Source of the DNA: Acidobacteriota bacterium
GTDB lineage: Bacteria > Acidobacteriota > Terriglobia > Acidiferrales > UBA7541
Assembly (NCBI GenBank): GCA_003223315.1
Contig: QHYR01000252.1
Location: 1 to 47,228, forward strand
Reading direction: 5' to 3'
Length of the DNA: 47,228 nt
The stretch's first letter is position 1; every line of letters begins with the position of its first letter. The translations under genes were made by a program, and so were the position numbers. Under the pieces are notes generated by a model, which was not told the DNA's origin, ran no database searches, and saw only the letters and a list, made by a program, of their open reading frames with translations. Shown here piece by piece: positions 1-8,802 of the stretch.

Positions 1-1
1 T

Positions 2-433
2 GGCGGTCACGTTGGTTTTGTCATTCCGTGGGTTACTCACGCAGGCGGCCAAACAACAACCATCGCGGACCGGTTTCAGATTGGCTTCCCAATCGGGGTG
101 ACCTTCAAGGGGCAAGGCCGCCTGGCGTTGGATTTGGAGATGGTTCCGTCGATCGCAGGCAGCCCACAAACCGTTAGCCTCACCGTTGATCCAGGAGTTG
201 TTTGGGGCTTGTCTCACGGCTTTGCGATAGGGATGCGGATGGCGTTCGACGTCAATTCTTCTCAATTTGGATTCATCCCCCTCGTGAATAAGAGCTGGGA
301 CTTCAAAGAGCCGAAAGGCATTTTCAAGCGATACTTCGTTGAAGTAGACCTGCCATTTAAGTTCAATCGTCCGGCCGGCGGGCCCGGCACCAATCCGTTT
401 ACCTTCGCCACGCACTTTGGCCTCGGCTTCTGA
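2..433 (+). CDS. C-terminal part of a probable outer-membrane/secreted beta-rich protein (5'-truncated by window edge)
   Basis: Frame open from base 2 (GGHVGFVIPWVTHAGG...); alternating polar/hydrophobic residues, ends ...THFGLGF* with terminal Phe as in outer-membrane barrels. Confidence 0.5.
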   Translation, partial: GGHVGFVIPWVTHAGGQTTTIADRFQIGFPIGVTFKGQGRLALDLEMVPSIAGSPQTVSLTVDPGVVWGLSHGFAIGMRMAFDVNSSQFGFIPLVNKSWDFKEPKGIFKRYFVEVDLPFKFNRPAGGPGTNPFTFATHFGLGF

Positions 434-501
434 GTTAGGAGGCTTTCGCCGCAAGAGGCAGCCTTTTCGCGGAAGGGGGTTTCGCCGCAGGGCGTCGCGA
501 G

Positions 502-527
502 ATTGACGACCCGCTCGGGTCGTCAAT
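502..527. terminator. Perfect 12-bp-stem palindrome between convergent genes, overlapping the stop codon of the minus-strand gene
   Basis: ATTGACGACCCG-CT-CGGGTCGTCAAT; TCA at 523-525 is the TGA stop of the inositol-phosphate synthase gene; no U-tract. Confidence 0.5.
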
Positions 528-1836
528 CGTAGTATTCGGAGCCCAGGTGCGTGATCAACTCTTCGCCCATCATCCAGCGCAGCGTGTTTTTCAGTTTCAT
601 GAGCTGGATGAATAAGTCGTGCTCGGGATAGAGCTGCGGCGCGCACATGGGCGATTTGAAATAGAAGCTCAGCCATTCCTGAATGCCGTGCATGCCGGCG
701 CGCTGCGCCAGATCGAGGAAGAGCACCAGATCGAGCACGATGGGCGCGGCGAGAATGGAATCGCGGCAGAGGAAATCCACCTTGATCTGCATGGGGTAGT
801 TGAGCCAGCCGAAGATATCAATATTGTCCCAGCCTTCTTTGTTGTCGCCGCGCGGCGGGTAATAGTTGATGCGGACTTTGTGGCAGATATTGCCGTAGAG
901 CTTGGGATAAAGCTTGGGCTGGAGAATATATTCGAGGACCCCGAGCTTCGATTCTTCCTTGGTTTTGAAGGAGTCGGGATCGTCGAGAACTTCGCCGTCG
1001 CGATTGCCGAGGATATTGGTGGAAAACCAGCCGTTCAGGCCGAGCATGCGCGCCTTGAAGCCGGGCGCGAGGATGGTTTTGAGCAGCGTCTGGCCGGTCT
1101 TGAAGTCTTTGCCGCAGATGGGCACGTTGTGTTCGCGCGCGAACTGCTGCATGGCGGGAATATCCACGGTGAGATTGGGCGCGCCATTGGCGAAGGGCAC
1201 GCCCGAAGTGATGGCCGCCCAGGCGTACAGCATGGAGGGAGCTATGGCGGGATGATTTTTCTTCATGGCCGCCTCGAATTTGGCGGGTGTGGAATGAACT
1301 TCCTGCGGCGTGAGGAAAATTTCCGTCGACCCGCACCAGATCACCACCAGGCGCGCGGCTTTGGACTGTTTGCGGAAGCGGGCGATGTCCTCTTTGATCT
1401 GCAGCGCCAGCTCGTATTTGTTCTTAGCTTTTTTTATGTGCGGCCCGTCCAGGCGCTTGACGTAATCGCGATTGAAGGCGGCCTTCATGGGCCGAATGGT
1501 GGAAAGAAATTTTTTGGCCTGCATGAGGTCTTCGGGCGAGAGCACGGCCGCATTGGCGGCGGCATCGTAGGCGGAATCGGGGAAGAGGTCCCAGCCACCA
1601 AAGGCCAGATCGTCGAGCGCCGCAAGCGGAACGAATTCCTTGATTAGCGGTGAGCGGTGCTCGGTGCGCTTGCCCAGGCGGATCGTGCCAAGCTGCGTAA
1701 CCGATCCGACGGGCTGCGCGCCATTCGAGCGAATCAGATCCACGCCGGCCATGAAGGTGGTGGCCACCGCGCCCATGCCACAAGTGAGCACGCCGAGTTT
1801 TCCTTGTGGCGGTGCAATGGTCGTGGGCCGGCGCAT
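523..1836 (-). CDS. ino1: myo-inositol-1-phosphate synthase family protein
   Basis: 437 aa; GMGAVATTFMAGV nucleotide-binding start, NGAPNLTVDIPA, CGKDFKTGQTLLKT, GWFSTNILGNRDG, VDFLCRDSILAAPIVLDL are MIPS motifs. Confidence 0.9.
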   Translation of the reverse strand: MRRPTTIAPPQGKLGVLTCGMGAVATTFMAGVDLIRSNGAQPVGSVTQLGTIRLGKRTEHRSPLIKEFVPLAALDDLAFGGWDLFPDSAYDAAANAAVLSPEDLMQAKKFLSTIRPMKAAFNRDYVKRLDGPHIKKAKNKYELALQIKEDIARFRKQSKAARLVVIWCGSTEIFLTPQEVHSTPAKFEAAMKKNHPAIAPSMLYAWAAITSGVPFANGAPNLTVDIPAMQQFAREHNVPICGKDFKTGQTLLKTILAPGFKARMLGLNGWFSTNILGNRDGEVLDDPDSFKTKEESKLGVLEYILQPKLYPKLYGNICHKVRINYYPPRGDNKEGWDNIDIFGWLNYPMQIKVDFLCRDSILAAPIVLDLVLFLDLAQRAGMHGIQEWLSFYFKSPMCAPQLYPEHDLFIQLMKLKNTLRWMMGEELITHLGSEYYD

Positions 1837-2071
1837 GAATTCGTTTCCCCCTAGTCTTACCGTCGTAATTGCCGCGAGAGATCGGCCCCGACAGATTAAC
1901 GAAGGTGCGAGGTCTCAGCCGGGCCGGCGTTCCCCTGGAAGCGGCGGCGTGCGGGCAAAGATGAATATCATGCGGAAAGCGCGCCAGAATTGCAAATGAC
2001 AGGCGGCGCTTTTCTACTTCTCGCAGTGGGCGTGGCCACTCAGCTTATAATCACGACGATTTTTTGTGAGT

Positions 2072-3853
2072 TCAGGAGTGGGGCGCGGCCACGGCTTTTT
2101 TCGAGGCGGCGCCGCTGGGTTTGGGGCGCAGCGCAGCCAGCATTTGCTCCAGCGGCAGCGCGTTCAGCACATCTTTTTTCTCGATCCAGCCGCGGCGGGC
2201 CATCTGCACGCCGTAGCGCATGAGCTGGAGATTGGCGATCGAATGCGCGTCGGTCGATATCACCACGCGCACGCCGCGCTCTTTGGCCATGCGCAGGTAG
2301 GCGTCTTTCAAATCGAGGCGATCGGGCGCCGCGTTGCACTCCATGGCCACTCCGCGGCGGCGTGCGGCATCCAGGATGCGCTCCATGTCGTAGGCCATGG
2401 CGTCACGCCGCAGCAGGATGCGCCCGGTGGGATGCCCGATGATCTGCACGTAGGGATTCTCGATGGCCGCAAGCATACGCTCGGTGATGGCGGCGCGGTC
2501 GAGATTCATGAAGGAGTGAATCGACGCGACCACGATATCGAGTTCGGCGAGGACCTCGTCCGGCAGATCGAGGCGGCCATCTTTGAGGATATCGACCTCG
2601 ATACCCGCGAGGACGCGAATGCCATCCACCTTGGCAGTGCGAATTTCCCGCATGTGCTCGCGCGTGCGCGCTTCGTCCATGCCATTGGCGACGGTCACGG
2701 CTTTGCTGTGATCGGTGATGGCGATGTATTCGTATCCCATCTTGCGCGCGGCCCGCGCCATCTCCTCGATGGAATGCCGGCCGTCGCTGGCGGTAGTGTG
2801 CATTTGCAAATCGCCGTGGAGATCGCTTTGCTCGATGAGCCTGGGCAAGCGATGTTGTTCGGCGGCTTCGATCTCGCCGCAATTTTCGCGCAGCTCCGGC
2901 GGAATGAAGTCGAGCTTGAGTTTCGCGTAGACCTCTTCCTCGCTGGCGCCGGCGACGCGGCGCTCCTCCTTCAGCGTGGCCAGGGCGTATTCGTTCAGCG
3001 TGTAACCCATCTTGATGGCGCGGCCGCGCAGTGAGACGTTGTGTTCCTTGGAGCCGGTGAAATAGATCAGCGCCGCACCGTAATTTTCGGGCTGCAACAG
3101 ACGCACATCCACCTGCAATCCTTTGGCAACTCGGAAACTGACTTTGTTCTCGCCGCGAGCGAGCACTTGTTCGAGCTCGCCATAGCCGAGGATGTGTTCC
3201 TTGATGGCTTCCAGTTCCTTGGGCTGCGTTTCCGGCGAGAGCGTGAGCAGCAGGTCGAGATCTCCGATCGTTTCCTTCCAGCGTCGCAGCGAACCCGCCG
3301 GAGTAATCGAGGCGATCGGTCTGCCGTAGCGCTGGATATAGGCGATGAGTTTGGCGGTCTCCTGCTCGGCGACGGGAATGAGGAACCGGCCGGAAATCTT
3401 CTTGTAAACCTCGATGGCTTTGAGGATATTCTGTTCGGTTTTCTCGCCGAAGCCGGCGAGGTCGCGCAGTTTGCCTTCGCGCGCGAGTTGTTCGAGCTGT
3501 TCGACGGTGCAGCATTTGAATTCGCGCCAAAGAATCAGCGCCTTCTTGGGGCCCAGCGATTGCAGCGTAAGCAGCTCGAGCATGGTCAGCGGATATTTCT
3601 TGAGCAGCTTTTTGCGCAGCGCGTAGTCGCCGGTGGAGAGAATTTCGCGGATGTGCTCGGCCATGCGTTCGCCGATGCCCGGAAGTTCCTCGAGCTTTTC
3701 CGGATCGCGGGCGATGGCTTCGATCGATTCGGCCAGGCTGGCGATCAGTTCGGCGGCTTTCTCATAACTGCGGTAGCGGCCGATGATGGCACCGTCGATC
3801 TCCAGCAGTTGCGCGGTCTCACGCAAAACGCGCGCGACCTCCCGATTTTCCAT
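2072..3853 (-). CDS. polX: DNA polymerase/3'-5' exonuclease PolX
   Basis: 593 aa; HhH region (LPGIGERMAEHI), PolX palm (GSLRRWKETIGDLDLLLT), C-terminal PHP domain (DLQMHTTASDG...ITDHSKA). Confidence 0.93.
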   Translation of the reverse strand: MENREVARVLRETAQLLEIDGAIIGRYRSYEKAAELIASLAESIEAIARDPEKLEELPGIGERMAEHIREILSTGDYALRKKLLKKYPLTMLELLTLQSLGPKKALILWREFKCCTVEQLEQLAREGKLRDLAGFGEKTEQNILKAIEVYKKISGRFLIPVAEQETAKLIAYIQRYGRPIASITPAGSLRRWKETIGDLDLLLTLSPETQPKELEAIKEHILGYGELEQVLARGENKVSFRVAKGLQVDVRLLQPENYGAALIYFTGSKEHNVSLRGRAIKMGYTLNEYALATLKEERRVAGASEEEVYAKLKLDFIPPELRENCGEIEAAEQHRLPRLIEQSDLHGDLQMHTTASDGRHSIEEMARAARKMGYEYIAITDHSKAVTVANGMDEARTREHMREIRTAKVDGIRVLAGIEVDILKDGRLDLPDEVLAELDIVVASIHSFMNLDRAAITERMLAAIENPYVQIIGHPTGRILLRRDAMAYDMERILDAARRRGVAMECNAAPDRLDLKDAYLRMAKERGVRVVISTDAHSIANLQLMRYGVQMARRGWIEKKDVLNALPLEQMLAALRPKPSGAASKKAVAAPHS

Positions 3854-3867
3854 GGAAGCCTCCGCCT

Positions 3868-4833
3868 CTATTCGCCGAGGACGTAGGCGAAAACGAGCGG
3901 CGCCACAATTGAGGCGTCGGACTCGATGACGAATCGCGGCGTATGGCGGTCCAGCTTGCCCCAGGTGATTTTTTCGTTGGGCACGGCGCCGCTATAGGAG
4001 CCGTAGGAAGTGGTGCTGTCTGAAATTTGGCAGAAATAGCCCCACAGGCGGCATTTCTCGCGCAAATCCTGCATGATCAGCGGCACCACGCAGATGGGGA
4101 AATCGCCCGCGATGCCGCCGCCGATCTGGAAAAATCCGATGGATTGATCTTTGCTGTTCTGCCGGTACCACTCGATCAACGCGGCCATCTGTTCCAGACC
4201 CGATTTCACGACGTGAATATTGCCCACGTCCCCGCGCACCACGTTGGCCACAAAAATATTTCCCAGCGTGGAATCCTCCCAGCCCGGGGTGAAGATGGGC
4301 AGATTTTTCTGGCAGGCGGCATAGACCCAGGAGTCTTTCGGATCGATCTCGTAGAACTCCCGGATATTGCAATTGCGGATGAGCTGGTACATGTATTCGT
4401 AGGGGAAACGGCGCTGGCCTTGGCGGTCGGCCTCCTGCCAGTACTTCAGCACTTGGCGCTCGATGCGCCGCATGGCTTCTTCTTCGGGAATGCACGTATC
4501 GGTCACGCGATTGAGGCCGCGCTCGCGCAGCGCCAGCTCTTCGTCGTCGGTCAGATTGCGATAGCTGGGAACCCGGCGGTAATGATTGTGCGCGACAAGA
4601 TTGAAAATATCCTCTTCCAGATTGGCGCCGGTGGTGCAAATGGCGTGCACTTTTTCCTGACGGATCATCTCTGCAAGCGACAATCCAAGTTCCGCGGTGC
4701 TCATCGCGCCGGCCATGGCCAGCAGCATTTTTCCTCCCTGCTCCAAGTGGCGGCGATAAGCTTCGGCGGCATCGACGAGGACGGCGGCGTTGAAGTGCCG
4801 GAAATGGCGCTTGATGAACTCTGGCACGCTCAT
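3868..4833 (-). CDS. Deoxyhypusine synthase-like protein
   Basis: 321 aa; TTGANLEED, FFQIGGGIAGDFPICVVPL, DSTTSYGSYSGAVPNEKITWGKL with the Lys-containing WGK motif of DHS. Confidence 0.88.
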   Translation of the reverse strand: MSVPEFIKRHFRHFNAAVLVDAAEAYRRHLEQGGKMLLAMAGAMSTAELGLSLAEMIRQEKVHAICTTGANLEEDIFNLVAHNHYRRVPSYRNLTDDEELALRERGLNRVTDTCIPEEEAMRRIERQVLKYWQEADRQGQRRFPYEYMYQLIRNCNIREFYEIDPKDSWVYAACQKNLPIFTPGWEDSTLGNIFVANVVRGDVGNIHVVKSGLEQMAALIEWYRQNSKDQSIGFFQIGGGIAGDFPICVVPLIMQDLREKCRLWGYFCQISDSTTSYGSYSGAVPNEKITWGKLDRHTPRFVIESDASIVAPLVFAYVLGE

Positions 4834-4968
4834 CTTCGCGGATTGTGTTTTCAGTCAATCACCTCCGAGTATGATTTTCCTGAATCGTAGACTACCCAAG
4901 AGCGAGTTGCAAGCAACTATCGCGTCCTTGGACGCGTTCAACGGTGGCTCCGCAGGCCCGCCGGGAAT

Positions 4969-5505
4969 TCATTTCTGAAAGCGCGAATGAAAGAGAATCG
5001 CTGCGACGGATTTCGCGTCGTGCAGAGATCCCCGGCGGATCATCTTTTCCAGAGCGCCGAGCGAAAATTTTCTGCAGCGGATGCGCTCGTCCTCTTCCGG
5101 CTGCGCCAGGCCGCGCTGCAATCCCGTGGCGGCGAAGACCCACATGCGCTCGGTGACAAATCCCGGAGAAGGGAAGAGTTCCAGAATTTGGTGCACGCGG
5201 CGCGCGGTGTAGCCGGTTTCCTCGATGAGTTCGCGGCGCGCCGCCGCGGGCCGCGATTCTCCCGCTTCCACGCGGCCGGCCACCAGTTCCCAGAGAGAGG
5301 TGCCGAGGGCATGCCGGTACTGGCGCACCAGAAGGATCGAGCCATCCGGGAAAATCGGCAGAAGTACGACCGAACCGCGATGCACCACGATATCACGCGT
5401 GACCACAATGCCGCCGGGCTCGGCGATGCGATCCTGACGCACGCTGAACACACTGCCTTCATAAAGCGTCTTGGTGTGGAGAACTCGTGCGCGACGATTA
5501 GGCAT
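4969..5505 (-). CDS. NUDIX hydrolase (ADP-ribose pyrophosphatase-like)
   Basis: NUDIX box GRVEAGESRPAAARRELIEETGY; alternative upstream start at 5553. Confidence 0.9.
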   Translation of the reverse strand: MPNRRARVLHTKTLYEGSVFSVRQDRIAEPGGIVVTRDIVVHRGSVVLLPIFPDGSILLVRQYRHALGTSLWELVAGRVEAGESRPAAARRELIEETGYTARRVHQILELFPSPGFVTERMWVFAATGLQRGLAQPEEDERIRCRKFSLGALEKMIRRGSLHDAKSVAAILFHSRFQK

Positions 5506-5654
5506 GCTCGTTCCCGATTTTTGACGCGGTGAAACCTCAAAGAGGCCGCCCACCGATCCTCAGAGCGTTGCGCGATGAAGGCTAAGAGAGGTCCCTTGCT
5601 CTCCGCTCTCGGCGGATCGCTCGGGAATGACGGCCCTTTGTCGGGTCATCAATT

Positions 5655-6092
5655 TTACGGAGTGGAGGAAGGAAATACCAGACGGCAAAGATCAGCTTCG
5701 CCCAGAGCGGATGCTCCGATCAGCCAGCCGCCATCCTCGGGTCGCAGCCAGGCGAGCTGAAACAGCAGTTGTGAGGTTCCCTCGGGAAGCGAAGTGCCCC
5801 CCGGCACGGCGCGCAAGGCCAGCGCGGAATCGGTCTGCGGACGGGTACGAAGACGCAAGCAGCAGCCGGTGCGGCTGACGTTGACGGTGGAGCAAAGCTC
5901 GACGAAAAATCTGCCGCTCGAGGTGAGACCACATACAGCGAAGGTAAGCTCGGCAGGAGATCGCGGCTCGCGGCGCGTGGAGCGGAAGGGCTCGGCCCCG
6001 GACGTCTGATCGGCAGCCTGCGGCACCAGGTTCGTTGCCCGCGCTGGACGACTCACCGTGCCCTCCTGCCTTCGGGTTTCCTGATCAGTCAT
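5655..6092 (-). CDS. PilZ domain protein
   Basis: RREPR (RxxxR) and NVSRTG (NxSxxG) c-di-GMP-binding motifs; start chosen at MTDQETRRQ. Confidence 0.65.
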   Translation of the reverse strand: MTDQETRRQEGTVSRPARATNLVPQAADQTSGAEPFRSTRREPRSPAELTFAVCGLTSSGRFFVELCSTVNVSRTGCCLRLRTRPQTDSALALRAVPGGTSLPEGTSQLLFQLAWLRPEDGGWLIGASALGEADLCRLVFPSSTP

Positions 6093-6435
6093 TACTTTAA
6101 CGCAAAACGGGGGCCGTAGTTGCACGAAAATTGTGCAATTTCCGATCTCGTTACGCCAGAGTGGGTTAGCAAGACGCGCGCCCGTAGCCACTCCCTACGA
6201 GGAACACCGTTGCTATGCATTTTCTATGCAGGACCAGCAGTTTTGACTTATCGATCTGTCCAACGTAACAGAATACGGCCAGGTCGTTTTTATCAGTCGC
6301 CTATGGGCGCTTTTATCCGGTTTTAGCTCATCCCCCCGGCGGCAGCGCGGATCCCACACGGCCATCAAAAGGGGAGTTGGCCGGCCTTGAAGAGCAACGT
6401 ATACTCGGCTGGGGCCGATTGGGGGGCGAATTGGA

Positions 6436-6489
6436 ATGCAGATGAACACGCAGATGAATACCCACATGAATACCCACATGAATACTTTG
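6436..6489 (+). repeat. 12-bp tandem repeat spanning the translation start of the LytTR regulator
   Basis: ATGAACACGCAG ATGAATACCCAC ATGAATACCCAC ATGAATACTTTG; in-frame ATGs at 6436, 6442, 6454, 6466, 6478. Confidence 0.9.
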
Positions 6490-7242
6490 ATCGTTGATGA
6501 CGAGAAGCCCGCGCGGGACGAACTGGCTTTTCTGTTGAAGAGCTTTCCGGAAGTAAGTGTCGTCGGGCAGGGAAAGAACGGGCTCGAGGCCGTGTCGCTG
6601 ATCAAGGAGCACAATCCCGACCTGGTTTTTCTGGATGTGCAGATGCCCGGCTTGGATGGGTTCGGAGTGATTCAGAGACTGATGGACCGCAAGCTGCGCC
6701 TGCCGCACATCGTTTTTGCCACCGCCTACGAATCCTACGCGGTGCAGGCCTTCGAGGTGAGTGCGGTGGACTACATTTTGAAGCCCTTCGATAAGCAACG
6801 GCTGGCGCGCGCGGTCCAGCGGGCGCGGCGCGCAGTGGGCGCGGAGTCTTCCCCGGCAGAGCGGCTGGAGATGCTGGTGAACCAGCTGGGCAGCCGCAAC
6901 GGCCAGCTCGTCAAGCTGCTGGTGAAATCGCAGGGTCGGCTTCTGCTGGTGGACGCGGCGGACATGGTGTGTGCCTCGATCGAGGACGGCACCATCACCA
7001 TCTGCACGCGCGATCTCGAGGGCACCTCGAACTATCGCACCATCGAAGAATTGGCCGAGACCCTCGATTCCGAGCGGTTTTGGCGGGCGCACCGTTCGCA
7101 TCTGGTGAACATCAACCACATCAAGGAAGTGATGCCCTGGTTCAAATCGAGCTACATGCTGAAAATGAACGATAAGCGGCAGTCGGAAGTTCCGGTGAGC
7201 CGCGCGCAAACCAAGCGCCTCCGCGAATTGCTCAAGATGTAG
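6436..7242 (+). CDS. LytTR-family response regulator
   Basis: Receiver TLIVDDEKPARDEL...VFLDVQMPGLDG...ILKPFDKQRL; C-terminal LytTR (FWRAHRSHLVNINHIKEV). Confidence 0.92.
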   Translation: MQMNTQMNTHMNTHMNTLIVDDEKPARDELAFLLKSFPEVSVVGQGKNGLEAVSLIKEHNPDLVFLDVQMPGLDGFGVIQRLMDRKLRLPHIVFATAYESYAVQAFEVSAVDYILKPFDKQRLARAVQRARRAVGAESSPAERLEMLVNQLGSRNGQLVKLLVKSQGRLLLVDAADMVCASIEDGTITICTRDLEGTSNYRTIEELAETLDSERFWRAHRSHLVNINHIKEVMPWFKSSYMLKMNDKRQSEVPVSRAQTKRLRELLKM

Positions 7243-7286
7243 CGGACCCTACCTAGTGTCATTGAAGTAATACGTGACTTGCCCTA

Positions 7287-7500
7287 AGCCCCGATAGGGG
7301 CGACACAACGTAGCCCAGGGCGGAACCGGGGTCCCCGGCATGCACCGCATTTGTGCATGCGGGGTAGGCAAGCCCTGGGACAGCGTAGGGGTGAGAAGGC
7401 ATTGAGCCCCGTAGCGCCCGGCATGCCGTCTCACGCATGTCGGGCGGCGCGAGGGGCGACACAACGACCGCCAGTGCACGTCATCCGGCAAGCCCCAATC
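7287..7500. repeat. Composite REP-like intergenic element with several palindromes
   Basis: AGGGGCGACACAACG twice (7296-7310, 7452-7466); GCATGCAC/GTGCATGC hairpin; CCCAGGGC/GCCCTGGG; CCCGGCATGC/GCATGTCGGG. Confidence 0.65.
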
Positions 7501-7553
7501 TTTTCTCCGTGTCCTCTGTGCCTCTGTGTACTTTGTGTTAATGTTTTGTCTTC

Positions 7554-8801
7554 ATGGATTTCTCGCTCACCGACGACCAGCGCCTGATTCGAGAGAATGT
7601 GCGGCGGTTCATGGAGACGGAAGTGCGCCCCGTGATTCGCCGCTACGACCGCGAGGAAAAATTCGCCGGCGCGGAGATCCGGCGCCTCGGGGAACTCGGC
7701 TGCTGCGGGATGCTGATTCCGGAAGAGTGGGGCGGCGCCGGGCTCGACACCATCTCCTACGTGCTGATGCTCGAAGAAGTCGCGCGCGTGGATGCGTCCA
7801 TGGCCGTGGCGCTGAGCGTGGCCAATTCCGTCGTGGCTTGGCCGCTCTGGCGCCATGGCAATGATGAGCAGCGGCGAAAATATCTGCCGCGGCTCGCGCA
7901 TGGCGAAATGTTGGGCGCCTTTTGCCTGACCGAGCCGCAGGCCGGTTCGGATGCCGCCGCCATCGAGACACGCGCCGTTCGCAGCGGCAAGAACTACCGC
8001 CTGAATGGGACCAAAAGTTGGGTCACCAACGGAGGCGAAAGCGGCGTCTATCTCGTTTTTGCCAAAACGGCGCCCGCCGCCGGTGCCCCAGGGGTTACTA
8101 AAAACGTGATAACCGCTTTTATCGTTGAGCCGGGCTTCTCCGGCTTTCGCGTGAGCCGCTACGAAGATAAAATGGGCTTGCGATCTTCGCGTTCGGCGGA
8201 AATTCTTTTTGCCGATTGCCAAGTGCCGCAGGAAAATCGCCTGGGCCAGGAAGGCCAGGGGCTGAAGATCGCGCTCGAAGCGCTGGACAGCGGCCGCGTG
8301 GGCATCGCCGCGCAGGCCGTGGGCCTCGCGCAGGGCGCGCTCGAAGCTGCGGCGCGTTACGCGAGAGAGCGGCGCGCCTTCGGCAAAACCATCGGCGAAT
8401 TTCAGGCCATCCAGTTTATGCTCGCGGATATGCAAACGGAGATCGAGGCGGCGCGCTTCCTGGTCTGGCAGGCGGCCTGGCTGCGAGACACGACGCGCGA
8501 CGCGGGCCCTGAAACGGGATTGACCCGCCTCGGCGCTTATGCTTCGCGCGCCAAACTTTTTGCCGCCGAGATGGCCAACCGCGTGGCCTCTAAGGCCGTG
8601 CAGATTCACGGCAGCATGGGCTATTCGCGCGAGAGCGACGTGGAACGCATGTATCGCGACGCTCGCGCGCTCTCCATTTATGAAGGCACCAGCGAGATTC
8701 AGCGCATGATCATCGCCAGAGACCTGCTCGGCGCCGGGGTGCGCGGCGCCGATGCCAACGCGCCGGTTGCAACGGAAACCCGTGGCCGAGGGGCTCATTA
8801 G
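7554..8801 (+). CDS. Acyl-CoA dehydrogenase
   Basis: 415 aa; CLTEPQAGSDAAAI, GTKSWVTNGGES, QIHGSMGYSRESDVERMYRDARALSIYEGTSEIQRMIIARDLL. Confidence 0.95.
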   Translation: MDFSLTDDQRLIRENVRRFMETEVRPVIRRYDREEKFAGAEIRRLGELGCCGMLIPEEWGGAGLDTISYVLMLEEVARVDASMAVALSVANSVVAWPLWRHGNDEQRRKYLPRLAHGEMLGAFCLTEPQAGSDAAAIETRAVRSGKNYRLNGTKSWVTNGGESGVYLVFAKTAPAAGAPGVTKNVITAFIVEPGFSGFRVSRYEDKMGLRSSRSAEILFADCQVPQENRLGQEGQGLKIALEALDSGRVGIAAQAVGLAQGALEAAARYARERRAFGKTIGEFQAIQFMLADMQTEIEAARFLVWQAAWLRDTTRDAGPETGLTRLGAYASRAKLFAAEMANRVASKAVQIHGSMGYSRESDVERMYRDARALSIYEGTSEIQRMIIARDLLGAGVRGADANAPVATETRGRGAH

Positions 8802-8802
8802 A

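Noticed and set aside
2046-2051. TATAAT on + strand near polX
   Set aside because: Both flanking genes are on the minus strand and no + strand gene follows
2066-3034. 322-aa + strand ORF antisense to polX
   Set aside because: Shadow ORF; His/Gly-rich composition typical of reverse-complemented coding sequence
7503-7545. CCGTGTCCTCTGTGCCTCTGTGTACTTTGTG low-complexity tract
   Set aside because: Short CT/GT-rich repeat of a kind seen widely in environmental genomes; no specific function can be argued
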